From assembly GCA_903907165.1 (NCBI GenBank), contig CAIVNC010000031.1, positions 1 to 32,938 of the forward strand: a DNA stretch of 32,938 nucleotides. The letters are read 5' to 3'. This DNA comes from Candidatus Buchananbacteria bacterium. Its GTDB lineage: Bacteria; Patescibacteriota; Patescibacteriia; 2-01-FULL-39-33. The position numbers were made by a program, and so were the translations under genes. Positions within the stretch are counted from its first letter, which is position 1, and every line of letters starts with the position of its first letter. The notes under the pieces are model-generated. The model ran no database searches, was not told the DNA's origin, and saw nothing but the letters and a program-made list of their open reading frames with translations. Positions 26,301 to 32,938 of this stretch are shown here, in pieces.

Positions 26301-29300
26301 ATTTAGCGGCAGGCCAAGGATTGTCACATAAGAAAGTTTTGATGAAAACCGTGGTGCTAGCGACACCGCCTTCGGTGGAACTGGCCGTCACAATCAACTG
26401 ACTATCGCCACTAACAGCCCCAGAAGTAAACCAAGTTATTCCAGGATAAGTAGATGTCACGATATTACTGCCATCAACGCCAATAGTACTGGTATTATTT
26501 TTATTGTTATCGCCCTGGACGACATAATGAGGATTACTTAAGTCCCAATTAACGGCATCAGACTTAATCATATAACCGCGACTCTCTATACCCCAGGCCT
26601 GATACAAATGTTGATTACCATTAAGATTGGCATCGCTTACTACTTGATTATTAACTTTAAGATAAGGGTAATCAAAATTAGTGGCTGAAAGAGGATCGGC
26701 GCTGGCATCTTTATTCCAATCAGCAGAAACATCATCATCATACATATCATCAGTCAAGCTGCCGCATTTCTTTTTATTATTAGCATCAGTGTAACAGAAG
26801 AAATTGTCATCGGTCTTGGCTTCACCGCGAGGCCAGATATCCACTCTGACGCTAGATATGGCGCATTTTTGCTTAATAATATTCTCAGCTATCCCGCTAT
26901 ATGTTCCAGAAGCATTTTGAACAGCAACTTTATATTTGTGACCAAGCTTCCAATCAGTGTTCTTTATTAAATCTGTAATCTTCTTGTTGGAATAATTGTA
27001 ATATTCCAGGGTTTGGAAATTATCTGTTGAAGTTACGGAAAGTTGAGGCTGAACGTAAGTAGTGCCATCAGCATCTGGCGGACAAGGAGTTGTATTATCA
27101 GTAGCAATCGCCTTACGGCCGACAAAGTAATCAAACGATGATTTTATCTTAAGAACAATTTTTTGCCACCAGCCCTGACGCAATGCCAGAACCGTACTGC
27201 TACTCTCACAAATCTTAATATTATTTAAATCAATATTTGCCACCGCTGGATCAGTAATAACTTCCAATACTCCATTAGTACAATCGCTAAAACGGATAAT
27301 AGGACTGCAAACATCAGCATCACCACTCACCCTAAACGTCCAAGAATAGCTATCTGGTTGGCCATTTTCCACAATGCCATTACCGCAAACCGCGCCATTA
27401 GTTGAACCTTCTAGAAGACATCTATCACTGCAACCATCACCACTAGCAGTGTTGCCGTCATCGCATTGCTCACCTTTTTCAATTATACCATTGCCACACA
27501 TCGGAGCATTGAGTTCGGAACCAGAAACTAAACTACTGTTAGTATAATGAACCGTGTCTCCATTTGCATTAACCCAAAGACAATTACTGGAAGAACAAGT
27601 TAAAGTGTGATTCGGATCTGTTGATATGGCGCTTGTAGTTGTTGTCTGTCCAGCAATACAAGCCTCTCCTCTTTCTATTTTATTGCCACCGCATTTATCT
27701 GGAGCAACCGTACCTTCAAGCAAGCAATTACTTGAACAGCCATCGCCATTAACCGCATTGCCATCATCGCATTCTTCGCCTTGATCCAATTTACCATTAC
27801 CGCAAGAGGCTACATTTTTATTACCGAGATCATGGCAAGTATTATCACAATAAATGGCGCCGATGGTTGAGGTAGTACATTGAGAAAATGTGGTACCACA
27901 AAGATCCATATTGGGATTAATGGTACATTTTGAAGTACAAACTCCCGGCGCCCCGCTCCAAGGATAAATGCTTGACTCACATTGTTCGCCGGTATTTTTG
28001 TTGCCAAAAGAATTATAATTCAGGCTAAATAATTCATTGCCGTTAAAAGCCTTAATACCATCAGGACCGCCGTTAACCACTACTCGGTAGGTCGTGCCGG
28101 TGGCATAAGTACTTGTGACCTCGATATAATTAGAATATGCTCCGGCAAAAGTTAGATTAGTAGTAGTAACCTTAGTGAAAGTTGAATTATTCAAACAACT
28201 TGGATCATCTATGGAGCACTTATAAACTGAGAAATTGCTAGCGGTTTTGGCGGCAGACTGGCAAACCTGATTAGAACCGGCAAAATCGTAATGATAAATT
28301 AGATTTTGAGGGCTAGCTTGCTTGTTGTAAATATTTACTATCTCACCTGTGGTTAATGCCTGATCATAAACTCTCATTTCGTCCATACTGCCACGATACC
28401 AAGAGCTAACTCTATCCCACCAATTATATGCGTCGCAATCAACATTACCACCATCATCATCTAGCGGATTACAGTCAATGCTATTGGCACCTGGCTGACC
28501 ACAAACTGCCGGAATACCGCTACCCCAAGTACCGCTCCAACAACCAGTACATTTATTTGTTGAATTATCACAAGTACCATATTTACCCTTAAGATTATCA
28601 ATATCTGGATCTCTTCCTGGTTGATCATAAATCAACTGATTACCAGGCAAAGCGTATCTTCCAAGATAAAACGACTGAGCAAATTCAATATTGACGTCAC
28701 CCGGAACAACCGAAAATCCAGCCGCCTCGCCATTAATGAAATATTTCAACGTATGGCTAGCATTATCAAAAGAAACTACAACATTATTCCACTGCTTCCA
28801 ATTAATTGGCTTAGTGCTAGACGCTGGAAAATATCTGTCAGTGCGATTTTTTGAGGGGAACACGCTCTGTAAGGCACCGCTACCATTAATATAAAGCAAA
28901 ACATGCTGTTGGCCGTAACCGGCAATAACTTGATTTGGATTAATAGTCTTTAGGGGATTTATCCAGATAGAGAAGGTAAATGAATGATCATTGCTTAATT
29001 GATTTATAGCAGGAATCCTGGCGTAATCACTTGTGGTAGCTGAGGTATTCATACCAAAACCGTAAGCCATACCAAAACCATAAGCTTTATTTAAATCAGG
29101 AACACCAGGAACAACCGACACTGGATCTGTAACTCCACCGCATTGGACAGCCTTAGTTGAATTGTCGATTGACTTCGTGTCAATATTAATATTAAAGTCT
29201 GCCCTAATAAAATCATTGGTGCACATTGATTCTGTCGGGTGCTGTTTGACGACCCGTAATTGATCATCGCCAACCTTCAAAACGCCGGAACCCCAAAGAT

Positions 29301-32300
29301 TATCGTTAGTAGTGCTAACTATTTTTGCTTTAATATTGGTAAGTCCATCGGCTACGGCTGTTGCCCACTGATCAGGATCGACTTTGCCATCCGGCTTGCA
29401 GACAGACTTTGGGCCATTGCCGTCATAATTAGAAATAGTGGCTATTAAATCACCGGACTGATTATTAATCAAATCAATCAATGATTTCCAATTCCAATCA
29501 TAACTATAACCGTTTAAAACATTGCAATTTGCCGCATTTGGAGTGGCGCTATATCCTCCCGTTTGAGCGATATACATACTGGCATATCCGGGATCAACAC
29601 CAACGGATTTAGGATCGCAAACCCGATCGCTAGTTTTGAATAACCAATAATAATCGTTGTCACTACCTCCGTTATAATGAAAGTCTGGAGAAATTGTCGG
29701 GGTCATCAAGATGCCCACGGACTCTTTCAACTCTTGCCAATTACCATCTTTATCTTTTTCAATTACTGACCCTCTGACTCCATTTTTTCCGCCCAGAATA
29801 ACTACCCGATACCAAGTGTTAGAATTCCACAAATTATTTGTACTGCATTTGTCTAGTTTAAAACCAGCTGGTTGAGCAGCATAAGAAGCGTTAATAGTAG
29901 ATGAAACATCAGCGCTGGTCAAATGAGTATATTTAAAAGGAACGACCACACCCGGATCAGGAGCTAGAGTCCAATTAGAACATTTTTCGGCATCATCTAT
30001 AGTCTTTGCACCAATACACTCTTCAACAATAATAGTGCTGCTAGTTAGCGTATCGCTATTCATAGATCGGCTGAATCTAGCTGAGATCAAAGAGTTGCGA
30101 CAAGCGTCAGTTGAAGCGATAAAAGGACTTGGACTTTGAGTAGTCTTAGCGCAAGAAGAATCTTCCATAACAATCGGATTGGTAAAATCATCATAAGCCT
30201 TGCAAGAATCATTTTTGGCAAGATTATTAATTCTAGCCGCCGTGATAGAAGCGTAAGCGTTTGGCAGATCATAAATAGTCTCTCGTAGTGCTGTAGCGGT
30301 GCTGCTGGAATAAACAATATTTGGGACGCTAACCTCGGTTGATTTATCAGATAACCAGTTCCAGCCAGTCGGTCTATAAAGCATCAAACAAACATTATCA
30401 GCGCTGTCCATATCGGCATTATAGGTGGTTGTTGCTCCCTGCCACCACATCGTATGACTACGAGGCGAACAATTAACGCAGCCGTCAGGACAATTGGCTT
30501 CTGTGGGCCTGGTTTGGAAATTCCAGCAATAAGCGGCATCAGAAGTAGTGGCGTCATTTCCTTGAAGATCTTTGTAATTAACTATGCAACTACGTTCGCT
30601 GACAGCATCTTCACTGTTTGGATTTGGAACTAAGTTAAACTGATAATAACTCTTAATTCCCTTAGATAAAACAACTTTATAGGTGGAAGATGCGGCTAAA
30701 GTAGGAACGATCGTAAAAGCGTCTGTATCATCAAGACCGTTTGAGTTGTTGCCGGATAATTCAATGCCTGTAGAAATCTGATTGCAATCATCACCTTGAT
30801 CATTGGCGCACTTTAAGATTTTAATCGTGCTAGTATTAACGGTGCTGGGATCCATCCTAACATTAAATCTGGCAAAAATCTTGGCGTCTATACAAGCCAA
30901 GGGGTCAGTAATTTTCAACTTTGGATTTGTGGAAGCATTCCAGCCATAATTCCAGGGAGTTGGACTAGGATCAAGAGCGTTAGCATTGCCCTGGCAGTGA
31001 TCAAGACCGCAATCCTCTTCCACGTAAGGACCTTCGAAGCGCTTGTCGCCAAAAAGATTAAATTGCCAATTATAAATGCCATAAGTCGCTCCAGGCATCA
31101 ACAACCCGGCTCGGCATTTACTGGTGTCAACTTGGCATTTACTGGTACAAGAAAGGCTGCCACCACCCAAACCATAGGCAGCGCAAGTGTCCTTGTTAAC
31201 TGGATAAATAGGCTTTGCACTACTATCACAAGTCTCGCCGCCATCAATCTTGCCATTACCGCAAACATCCGGAGGTCTGATGCAAGTACAAGGCGTACTA
31301 CTAACATTGCCCGGCAAGTTACCATTAACATCACAAACCAGATTAGAACCGCAACCATCAATATCGCAAGTATTATTAACATAACCGCAAGGATCGCCTG
31401 GTCCAGGAGTTGGTGGAGTAGAAAACTGCCAATGATAAATACCATAAGTCGCCGCACCATACATCATAGCGCCAGCAGTACATTTAGAAGTATCCAACTG
31501 ACAACTCTTAGTACAAGTAACTTTTCCCTGACCCAAACCATAAGCCGAACAATCATCGCCATTAGGGAAAACATTGCCATCGCATTGTTCGTTGCCAGAC
31601 AAGGCTCTAGTGAAAGAAAGATCGTCTACATATAAATCTGTGCCATTAGCGTTGGTCTGATAATCACCCTCCATTACTAACCATAAATGCCTATGGCCAA
31701 GATTATCTTTTAAAACATCTAAATTACCACTGAAATTAAATTTAACTTTATAATCAGTCCAATTATTGGTTGATGGGGTTGTGGAAACCAAAGCACCAAT
31801 ACTAATTGGATTAAATCTTCTAACTTGACTTGGTGCCTGCAAACAGCAAAGTCCGGCATCATTAGTACAATATTTACCAATAGTACAACAACGGGTGCTA
31901 CTTGCATTAAAATCAACACAAGTTATTGAACTCGTAACCGCATAATCACCTGTAATTTGAAGACTAGTCCAAGCATCTTTATCGTATCTCATTAATAAGT
32001 TCATATTCGCCCCCAGATGTCCCTTATATTTAAACTTCAAATAGTAGTCTTCACCCAACTTAAAATCGGTACTAGAAACATCAACGGCAAAAGAATAGTG
32101 CTCTAAATAATTATTTCCGTCATTTAAATAATAAATTTTTGCTCCCTGTTTAGTAAATGTTCCATTACCAGGTCCACTAGCCACACATCGATAATATAAT
32201 GGGTCGCCGGTAAAACCAAGACAATTACCTACTGGATATATTCTACATTCGCTAGTGGTTGAAATCCAACTACAAGCGCCATTAACTGCTTTACTCCATA

Positions 32301-32938
32301 AATAAGTTAAATCATTTTCACAAGTTTGTTGATCACACTTCTTATTATTGGGATCAATATTGGCGGCCTGAGTAATATGCATAACCCCATTACTAGGATC
32401 TGATGGATCGGTTGTAAATGTTAGAGTTGGAGCATATGTCTTATTAATTAATTGAACACCCTTAGAAGTAACGGCTGAATAAGACGAATTAATGCTACTA
32501 AAATTAATAAGGTTTAATTCACCGCTGGCCACCCCACCTCTTACGCTAGCAGAATCATTATCAATGACACCATTGCCGCATTTTGAAGCTGACTGAACGC
32601 AAGTACAAGGAGTTTTATTGGTATTATTAGCTGAGTTGCCAGTAACATCGCAGACCAGGCCACCACTACAACCATTGATATCACAAGTACCATTAACTGA
32701 GCCGCAAGGATCGCCTGGTCCTGGAGTTGGCGGAGTAGAAAATTGCCAATTATAAATGCCGTAAGTCGCTGAGCCATAAGCTAATCTGCCGTTTGAGCAT
32801 TTACTGGTATCCACTTGGCATTTACTAGTACAAGAAACGCTACCAGTACCGAGGCCATAACCAGCGCAAGTATCTTTACCGACTGGAAAGGCAGTGCCAT
32901 CGCAAGACTCACCTGAATCCAATTTGCCATCGTTATTA
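20308..32938 (-). CDS. Giant secreted Cys-rich multidomain surface protein, 5' end outside window
   Basis: The frame is open to the right edge; the track start at 32922 is only an internal TTG, so the N-terminus and any signal peptide are missing. More than 4200 residues are visible. In order: disulfide-rich repeat units A, B and C, with a possible carbohydrate-binding-like beta domain after A; Big_5-like Ig domains, one split by a LamG domain; Cys repeats of the CGNGKLDQGEECDDGN type; another Ig-like region; a second LamG; a pseudopilin-like module; an array of about ten further Cys repeats; a degenerate vWA domain; a helical Ala/Ser-rich region; and a beta-rich C-terminal domain with no membrane anchor or sorting signal. 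It is presumably exported, with many disulfides, and may act in attachment to other cells; that role is inference. Confidence 0.9.
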   Translation of the reverse strand, partial: NNDGKLDSGESCDGTAFPVGKDTCAGYGLGTGSVSCTSKCQVDTSKCSNGRLAYGSATYGIYNWQFSTPPTPGPGDPCGSVNGTCDINGCSGGLVCDVTGNSANNTNKTPCTCVQSASKCGNGVIDNDSASVRGGVASGELNLINFSSINSSYSAVTSKGVQLINKTYAPTLTFTTDPSDPSNGVMHITQAANIDPNNKKCDQQTCENDLTYLWSKAVNGACSWISTTSECRIYPVGNCLGFTGDPLYYRCVASGPGNGTFTKQGAKIYYLNDGNNYLEHYSFAVDVSSTDFKLGEDYYLKFKYKGHLGANMNLLMRYDKDAWTSLQITGDYAVTSSITCVDFNASSTRCCTIGKYCTNDAGLCCLQAPSQVRRFNPISIGALVSTTPSTNNWTDYKVKFNFSGNLDVLKDNLGHRHLWLVMEGDYQTNANGTDLYVDDLSFTRALSGNEQCDGNVFPNGDDCSAYGLGQGKVTCTKSCQLDTSKCTAGAMMYGAATYGIYHWQFSTPPTPGPGDPCGYVNNTCDIDGCGSNLVCDVNGNLPGNVSSTPCTCIRPPDVCGNGKIDGGETCDSSAKPIYPVNKDTCAAYGLGGGSLSCTSKCQVDTSKCRAGLLMPGATYGIYNWQFNLFGDKRFEGPYVEEDCGLDHCQGNANALDPSPTPWNYGWNASTNPKLKITDPLACIDAKIFARFNVRMDPSTVNTSTIKILKCANDQGDDCNQISTGIELSGNNSNGLDDTDAFTIVPTLAASSTYKVVLSKGIKSYYQFNLVPNPNSEDAVSERSCIVNYKDLQGNDATTSDAAYCWNFQTRPTEANCPDGCVNCSPRSHTMWWQGATTTYNADMDSADNVCLMLYRPTGWNWLSDKSTEVSVPNIVYSSSTATALRETIYDLPNAYASITAARINNLAKNDSCKAYDDFTNPIVMEDSSCAKTTQSPSPFIASTDACRNSLISARFSRSMNSDTLTSSTIIVEECIGAKTIDDAEKCSNWTLAPDPGVVVPFKYTHLTSADVSSTINASYAAQPAGFKLDKCSTNNLWNSNTWYRVVILGGKNGVRGSVIEKDKDGNWQELKESVGILMTPTISPDFHYNGGSDNDYYWLFKTSDRVCDPKSVGVDPGYASMYIAQTGGYSATPNAANCNVLNGYSYDWNWKSLIDLINNQSGDLIATISNYDGNGPKSVCKPDGKVDPDQWATAVADGLTNIKAKIVSTTNDNLWGSGVLKVGDDQLRVVKQHPTESMCTNDFIRADFNINIDTKSIDNSTKAVQCGGVTDPVSVVPGVPDLNKAYGFGMAYGFGMNTSATTSDYARIPAINQLSNDHSFTFSIWINPLKTINPNQVIAGYGQQHVLLYINGSGALQSVFPSKNRTDRYFPASSTKPINWKQWNNVVVSFDNASHTLKYFINGEAAGFSVVPGDVNIEFAQSFYLGRYALPGNQLIYDQPGRDPDIDNLKGKYGTCDNSTNKCTGCWSGTWGSGIPAVCGQPGANSIDCNPLDDDGGNVDCDAYNWWDRVSSWYRGSMDEMRVYDQALTTGEIVNIYNKQASPQNLIYHYDFAGSNQVCQSAAKTASNFSVYKCSIDDPSCLNNSTFTKVTTTNLTFAGAYSNYIEVTSTYATGTTYRVVVNGGPDGIKAFNGNELFSLNYNSFGNKNTGEQCESSIYPWSGAPGVCTSKCTINPNMDLCGTTFSQCTTSTIGAIYCDNTCHDLGNKNVASCGNGKLDQGEECDDGNAVNGDGCSSNCLLEGTVAPDKCGGNKIERGEACIAGQTTTTSAISTDPNHTLTCSSSNCLWVNANGDTVHYTNSSLVSGSELNAPMCGNGIIEKGEQCDDGNTASGDGCSDRCLLEGSTNGAVCGNGIVENGQPDSYSWTFRVSGDADVCSPIIRFSDCTNGVLEVITDPAVANIDLNNIKICESSSTVLALRQGWWQKIVLKIKSSFDYFVGRKAIATDNTTPCPPDADGTTYVQPQLSVTSTDNFQTLEYYNYSNKKITDLIKNTDWKLGHKYKVAVQNASGTYSGIAENIIKQKCAISSVRVDIWPRGEAKTDDNFFCYTDANNKKKCGSLTDDMYDDDVSADWNKDASADPLSATNFDYPYLKVNNQVVSDANLNGNQHLYQAWGIESRGYMIKSDAVNWDLSNPHYVVQGDNNKNNTSTIGVDGSNIVTSTYPGITWFTSGAVSGDSQLIVTASSTEGGVASTTVFIKTFLCDNPWPAAKYFPYRDSSKNCTNGLSGCVNTNLETYYCRDKGKPNDLSDDYSALYATAALNQTDSFVKEFFFASPGVNSGDTNVTGLSKAYVLNATGQEINNVKTGQTDQYIKIQNPGLTNNHSFTFSIWIKPTSTGSYYSIFGDGSHGPTQNNALVIAGYGQLHTLAYLTGDGKLRSTFADSPNRMYTSPVSTKSVAWGEWNNVVITFDHDTSQLNYFINNQPAGSTVLPVGVNVEFNKDLYLGQYLIPGSQESWQTPNYDSDLGSIRGGFGNCVTTSHKCTRCYNLDGIGNGDPMNCGLVPAADLAKAQLSCSSDSDCDKAYWWKRGESWYKGAMDEMNIFDRVLSSDEITNLYELQQVNDGLISYYSFDQNASTTKDAVGIRVISNPNHYPALYWYRKYFDQKQQGSPSSLMVNGYPGVREGRSLYADAADVSTTPITISTNIYLMSYNEGATGDTKDIYNQMINNFHFNTGATSTGGLPYFDKCSGDSTYDCLTDSACQAVSKGYCLSDKAKLTRDTRRVLDIQTVNILLDKYHSALRCNNNLDVLCQSDADCHGNGTCGHYYPGIKSGSYLSGKTFSVWPSWQTTLGDALNTGLPVDPLNYLTGCSSQGAATGTCWNDSIKQMACPNTVNAYAYGVGGYVSVSTTLVTAINNSTLRGVYAKAEYNPNHSGNEPDGRNWLPGWDTVDFIKDNSLTATDPDPFVGFATSSLCINPQTCGNGKVEGNEVCDDISTTPDNLRKCRKDCSGWLYYYDSAGWLSSNPWGTGGFTDDNYFNPFCGNGQIDTFNGRTEACDDGVNDSNGLCGKNCWKPTYCGDGVVQTPNGMFTGGVTSSDPILSKTAKEVGYATDTFLTLLSRNSIDVSYYNTKLLSISLKPGGTGFEQCDAGPNNNYRKQCTPNCMKTYLGDGIVQSPNGDGDYEQCDFGQRFCSNKTTPCIPDSDCTGIGDSKCHIYGLCSDSQTKCDSSNSQCSGMKGDKTCDINYTDKKFGACGPKGVKTSCGDGIVQRPSGDKDKNGHPKYEECDFGHDTDQCVGCRWTTCGYPGIGVTNGVPTSTYQNGVGAIKSGNTPANLDKTLGELGYYISGYASTTKIRELNPGGGDNYGHVQCDEGVLNGTSNSQLGCNADCTFTRCGDNSIQGPNYSSIGLTVNSSGVREYCDDGQACADGTKCYQDPDCYNPSSGINHSWPTPTSDQTCKKRNLGICNETCTGDISNPKARIPGLTYCGDGTIQWPNGDLSSGITTSSNLYNSSTIFANVTWKDLGYSNYTGQGVMISRPILFDYSRYTDTVGATLGGVNFTAGHEQCDMGGANSSTEQCYDGTNGTTACNLSYCGDAISQPINNGYGYYGKTGFIPSPFFHFGWPTGSVPTGAAAGMLPASIPTWQGLARGQHGYGEEKCDQGSGINGTLISYGSNPTCNSWCSDYCLREPVAPVPSNIVTYGDSSVVSNNLNVTIPACYSGLVSSTPYYIGDPGQLDYPGRLTLNVTRRPVDVYIMVNVDVSLMWGTANSTSTSARVYYSKGVSTKCPTASAGYFCQTTASGSAYPVRLADLYASLVEKIVNEINTANSKGANITTHIIFVRNTSWGGSAILAGDGYSRLNRVYTGSMDSSSISAAISNLKYTTLCDNLSHYNLITAGQCQITWDGGWSADGSFTTEANSYIHSATGNDKVAIFVGTTPPQVGSCYQKKNGTAMACHYYDSIAVDSNVKVYSLLVGHVYNIYQKGIEPQAFLKPAYDAYQYSQEAYNFAHFDPPDRNSAVSSTNSAINSFNSIVGASVLGSLAYYKNEYDLDSDPTTIMSNAVTALGEAITAVNTASSSLNTFKNNINAATTTMRTYASTAQSDASTAYTKVSVASVAVDKAEDEAAGSFDRADKFTDENGSNPLINQYNVCSYDCTKSDFDTNPDNFSLTSSRKGGFKLFIYDFENQVVGLPYSIGVTGVSATSPASSVVNYGGTTGIQYSFNWAAISLPCTNAAQIVPLNYTVAGATYSNIIFTGNTYGICH
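20690..21090 (-). other. Ala/Ser-rich helical region of the giant protein
   Basis: This segment is rich in Ala, Ser, Thr and Asn without Cys (AVNTASSSLNTFKNNINAAT, TAQSDASTAYTKVSVA), predicted to be helical or coiled-coil. It separates the vWA-like domain from a beta-rich C-terminal domain that contains two short Cys pairs. It may be a stalk. Confidence 0.5.
21150..21870 (-). other. Degenerate von Willebrand factor A-like domain of the giant protein
   Basis: The order of strands fits vWA: VDVYIMVNVDVSLMWG (first strand, D-x-S present but the second Ser of DxSxS replaced by Met), a helix LYASLVEKIVNEINTAN, ITTHIIFV, a further helix SISAAISNLKY, DKVAIFVGTTPP and VKVYSLLVGHVYN. Metal binding at the MIDAS is therefore uncertain. 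Cys residues unusual for vWA are inserted. Confidence 0.5.
22030..24180 (-). repeat. Array of about ten Cys-rich CGDG/CDDG repeats in the giant protein
   Basis: Successive units begin with CGNGKVEGNEVCDD, CGNGQIDTFNGRTEACDDG, CGDGVVQTPNG, GDGIVQSPNGDGDYEQCDFG, CGDGIVQRPSGDKD, CGDNSIQGP, CGDGTIQWPNGD and CGDAISQP, each followed by a CD(D/F/M/E)G and further Cys. This is the pattern of Myxococcus cysteine-rich (DUF4215-type) repeats. The units vary in length because loops are inserted. Confidence 0.75.
24300..24785 (-). other. Pseudopilin-like globular module in the giant protein
   Basis: LTRDTRRVLDIQTVNILLDK, then YPGIKSG, LPVDPLNYLTGC, a TCW motif and YAYGVGGYVSVS follow the order of the globular part of type II secretion pseudopilins (RDxxRxxDxxxIxxAL, YP, lPxDPxn, Y.Yg). 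The hydrophobic pilin helix is absent. Confidence 0.45.
25210..26070 (-). repeat. LamG-like domain, copy 2, of the giant protein
   Basis: It contains NNHSFTFSIWIKP, WNNVVITFDHDTSQLNYFIN, a Cys-rich insert, and GAMDEMNIFDRVLSSDEITN, the sandwich-fold pattern of LamG/concanavalin-like domains. It is clearly a duplicate of copy 1, down to WYKGAMDEM against WYRGSMDEM. Confidence 0.75.
27360..27830 (-). repeat. First block of CGNGxxxxGEQCDDGN repeats in the giant protein
   Basis: Units CGNGKLDQGEECDDGN with VNGDGCSSNCLLEG, then GGNKIERGEACIAG and CGNGIIEKGEQCDDGN with ASGDGCSDRCLLEG are the classical Myxococcus-type disulfide repeat, closer to consensus than the later array. Confidence 0.8.
28270..29095 (-). 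repeat. LamG-like domain, copy 1, of the giant protein
   Basis: Motifs NDHSFTFSIWINP, WNNVVVSFDNASHTLKYFIN, a Cys-rich insert CTGCWSG, and GSMDEMRVYDQALTTGEIVN match copy 2. The flanking sequences on both sides look like halves of one Big_5-type Ig domain, and a short internal duplication AYGFGMAYGFGM marks the left boundary. Confidence 0.75.
30560..30920 (-). other. Big_5-type Ig-like domain of the giant protein, first copy
   Basis: ITDPLACIDAKIFARFNVRM, DPSTVNTSTIKIL and AASSTYKVVLSKGI follow the bacterial Ig-like Big_5 pattern (F-x-x-x-M-D-x-x-T-V). Further copies begin near 30130 (RFSRSMNSDTLTSSTI) and 29250 (ADFNINIDTKSIDNST), and a weaker one near 27310. Confidence 0.6.
30985..31598 (-). 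repeat. Repeat units B and C of the giant protein
   Basis: Unit B (about 31240-31598) and unit C (about 30985-31243) share CDG/CDS, AYGLGxGxxxCTxxCQxDTSKC, ATYGIYxWQF with unit A at 32560-32938. B and A also share PPTPGPGDPCG and a CTC segment, and are nearly identical at the DNA level over some 60 bases; unit C diverges after WQF. Confidence 0.8.
32560..32938 (-). repeat. Repeat unit A of the giant protein (continues past the right edge)
   Basis: Contains the same Cys-rich blocks as unit B 1.3 kb away, including CTSKCQVDTSKC and TYGIYNWQFSTPPTPGPGDP. The upstream codons at the edge, NNDGKLDSGESCDG, show that the Cys-repeat pattern continues outside the window. Confidence 0.8.

Noticed and set aside
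32920-32922. Track start of the giant ORF at 32922
   Set aside because: The codon is TTG inside NDGKLDSGESCDG, part of a Cys repeat, and the frame stays open to the window edge. The real start is outside.
1-32938. tRNA genes, insertion sequences or prophage genes
   Set aside because: No cloverleaf-like sequence with a TTCRA loop was seen in the intergenic gaps, and no transposase, integrase or phage protein was recognised among the ORFs.

Overview
This 32.9 kb window most likely comes from a member of the Candidate Phyla Radiation (Patescibacteria), probably a Parcubacteria-type lineage. The grounds are the AT-rich, tightly packed gene order, compact versions of housekeeping genes, a standalone ComEC-type metallo-hydrolase, and a giant Cys-rich surface protein of a kind I associate with this group. 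TGA is a normal stop codon (it ends nrdG), so the UGA=Gly codes of Gracilibacteria and Absconditabacteria are excluded. All genes are on the minus strand except rpmB, so transcription runs right to left. No stretch longer than 300 bases lacks a gene; the largest gaps (about 268 bases before rpsL and before nrdD) carry promoters and hairpins, described below.

Layout from left to right: (1) the str ribosomal operon rpsL-rpsG-fusA (fusA cut by the left edge), with a consensus-like promoter and a terminator-like hairpin inside the rpsL leader; (2) a site-2 protease, diverging from rpmB (59 aa, missing from the supplied ORF track); (3) a VOC-family protein; (4) an accessory stretch of three genes with strong Shine-Dalgarno sites: a divergent, N-terminally extended NDK-like protein and two tandem paralogous two-CxxC proteins of unknown function; (5) ndk with a single-domain response regulator; (6) a cluster of small membrane protein, prfB, comEC and a separate ComEC-type metallo-beta-lactamase; (7) the anaerobic ribonucleotide reductase operon nrdD - free glycyl-radical domain - nrdG; (8) ftsZ and ftsA; (9) an apparent operon that runs from a giant (more than 4200 aa, 5' end outside the window) secreted multidomain protein through two single-pass membrane proteins with thrombospondin-type-3 repeats to ybeY.

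The points I find most interesting are these. The glycyl-radical domain of NrdD is encoded by its own 51-residue gene in a different frame, and simple frameshifting cannot rejoin it. prfB carries the classical CTTTGAC programmed +1 frameshift with its internal SD-like sequence, so the ORF track shows only the 3' part of the gene. The giant protein combines Myxococcus-type disulfide repeats, Ig-like domains (one apparently split by a LamG insertion), a pseudopilin-like module and a degenerate vWA domain, and sits upstream of two Ca-binding-type membrane proteins that may be its partners. Eight putative promoters share a 17-nt spacer, which makes the transcription units fairly readable. Everything here comes from reading the sequence; no database search was possible.
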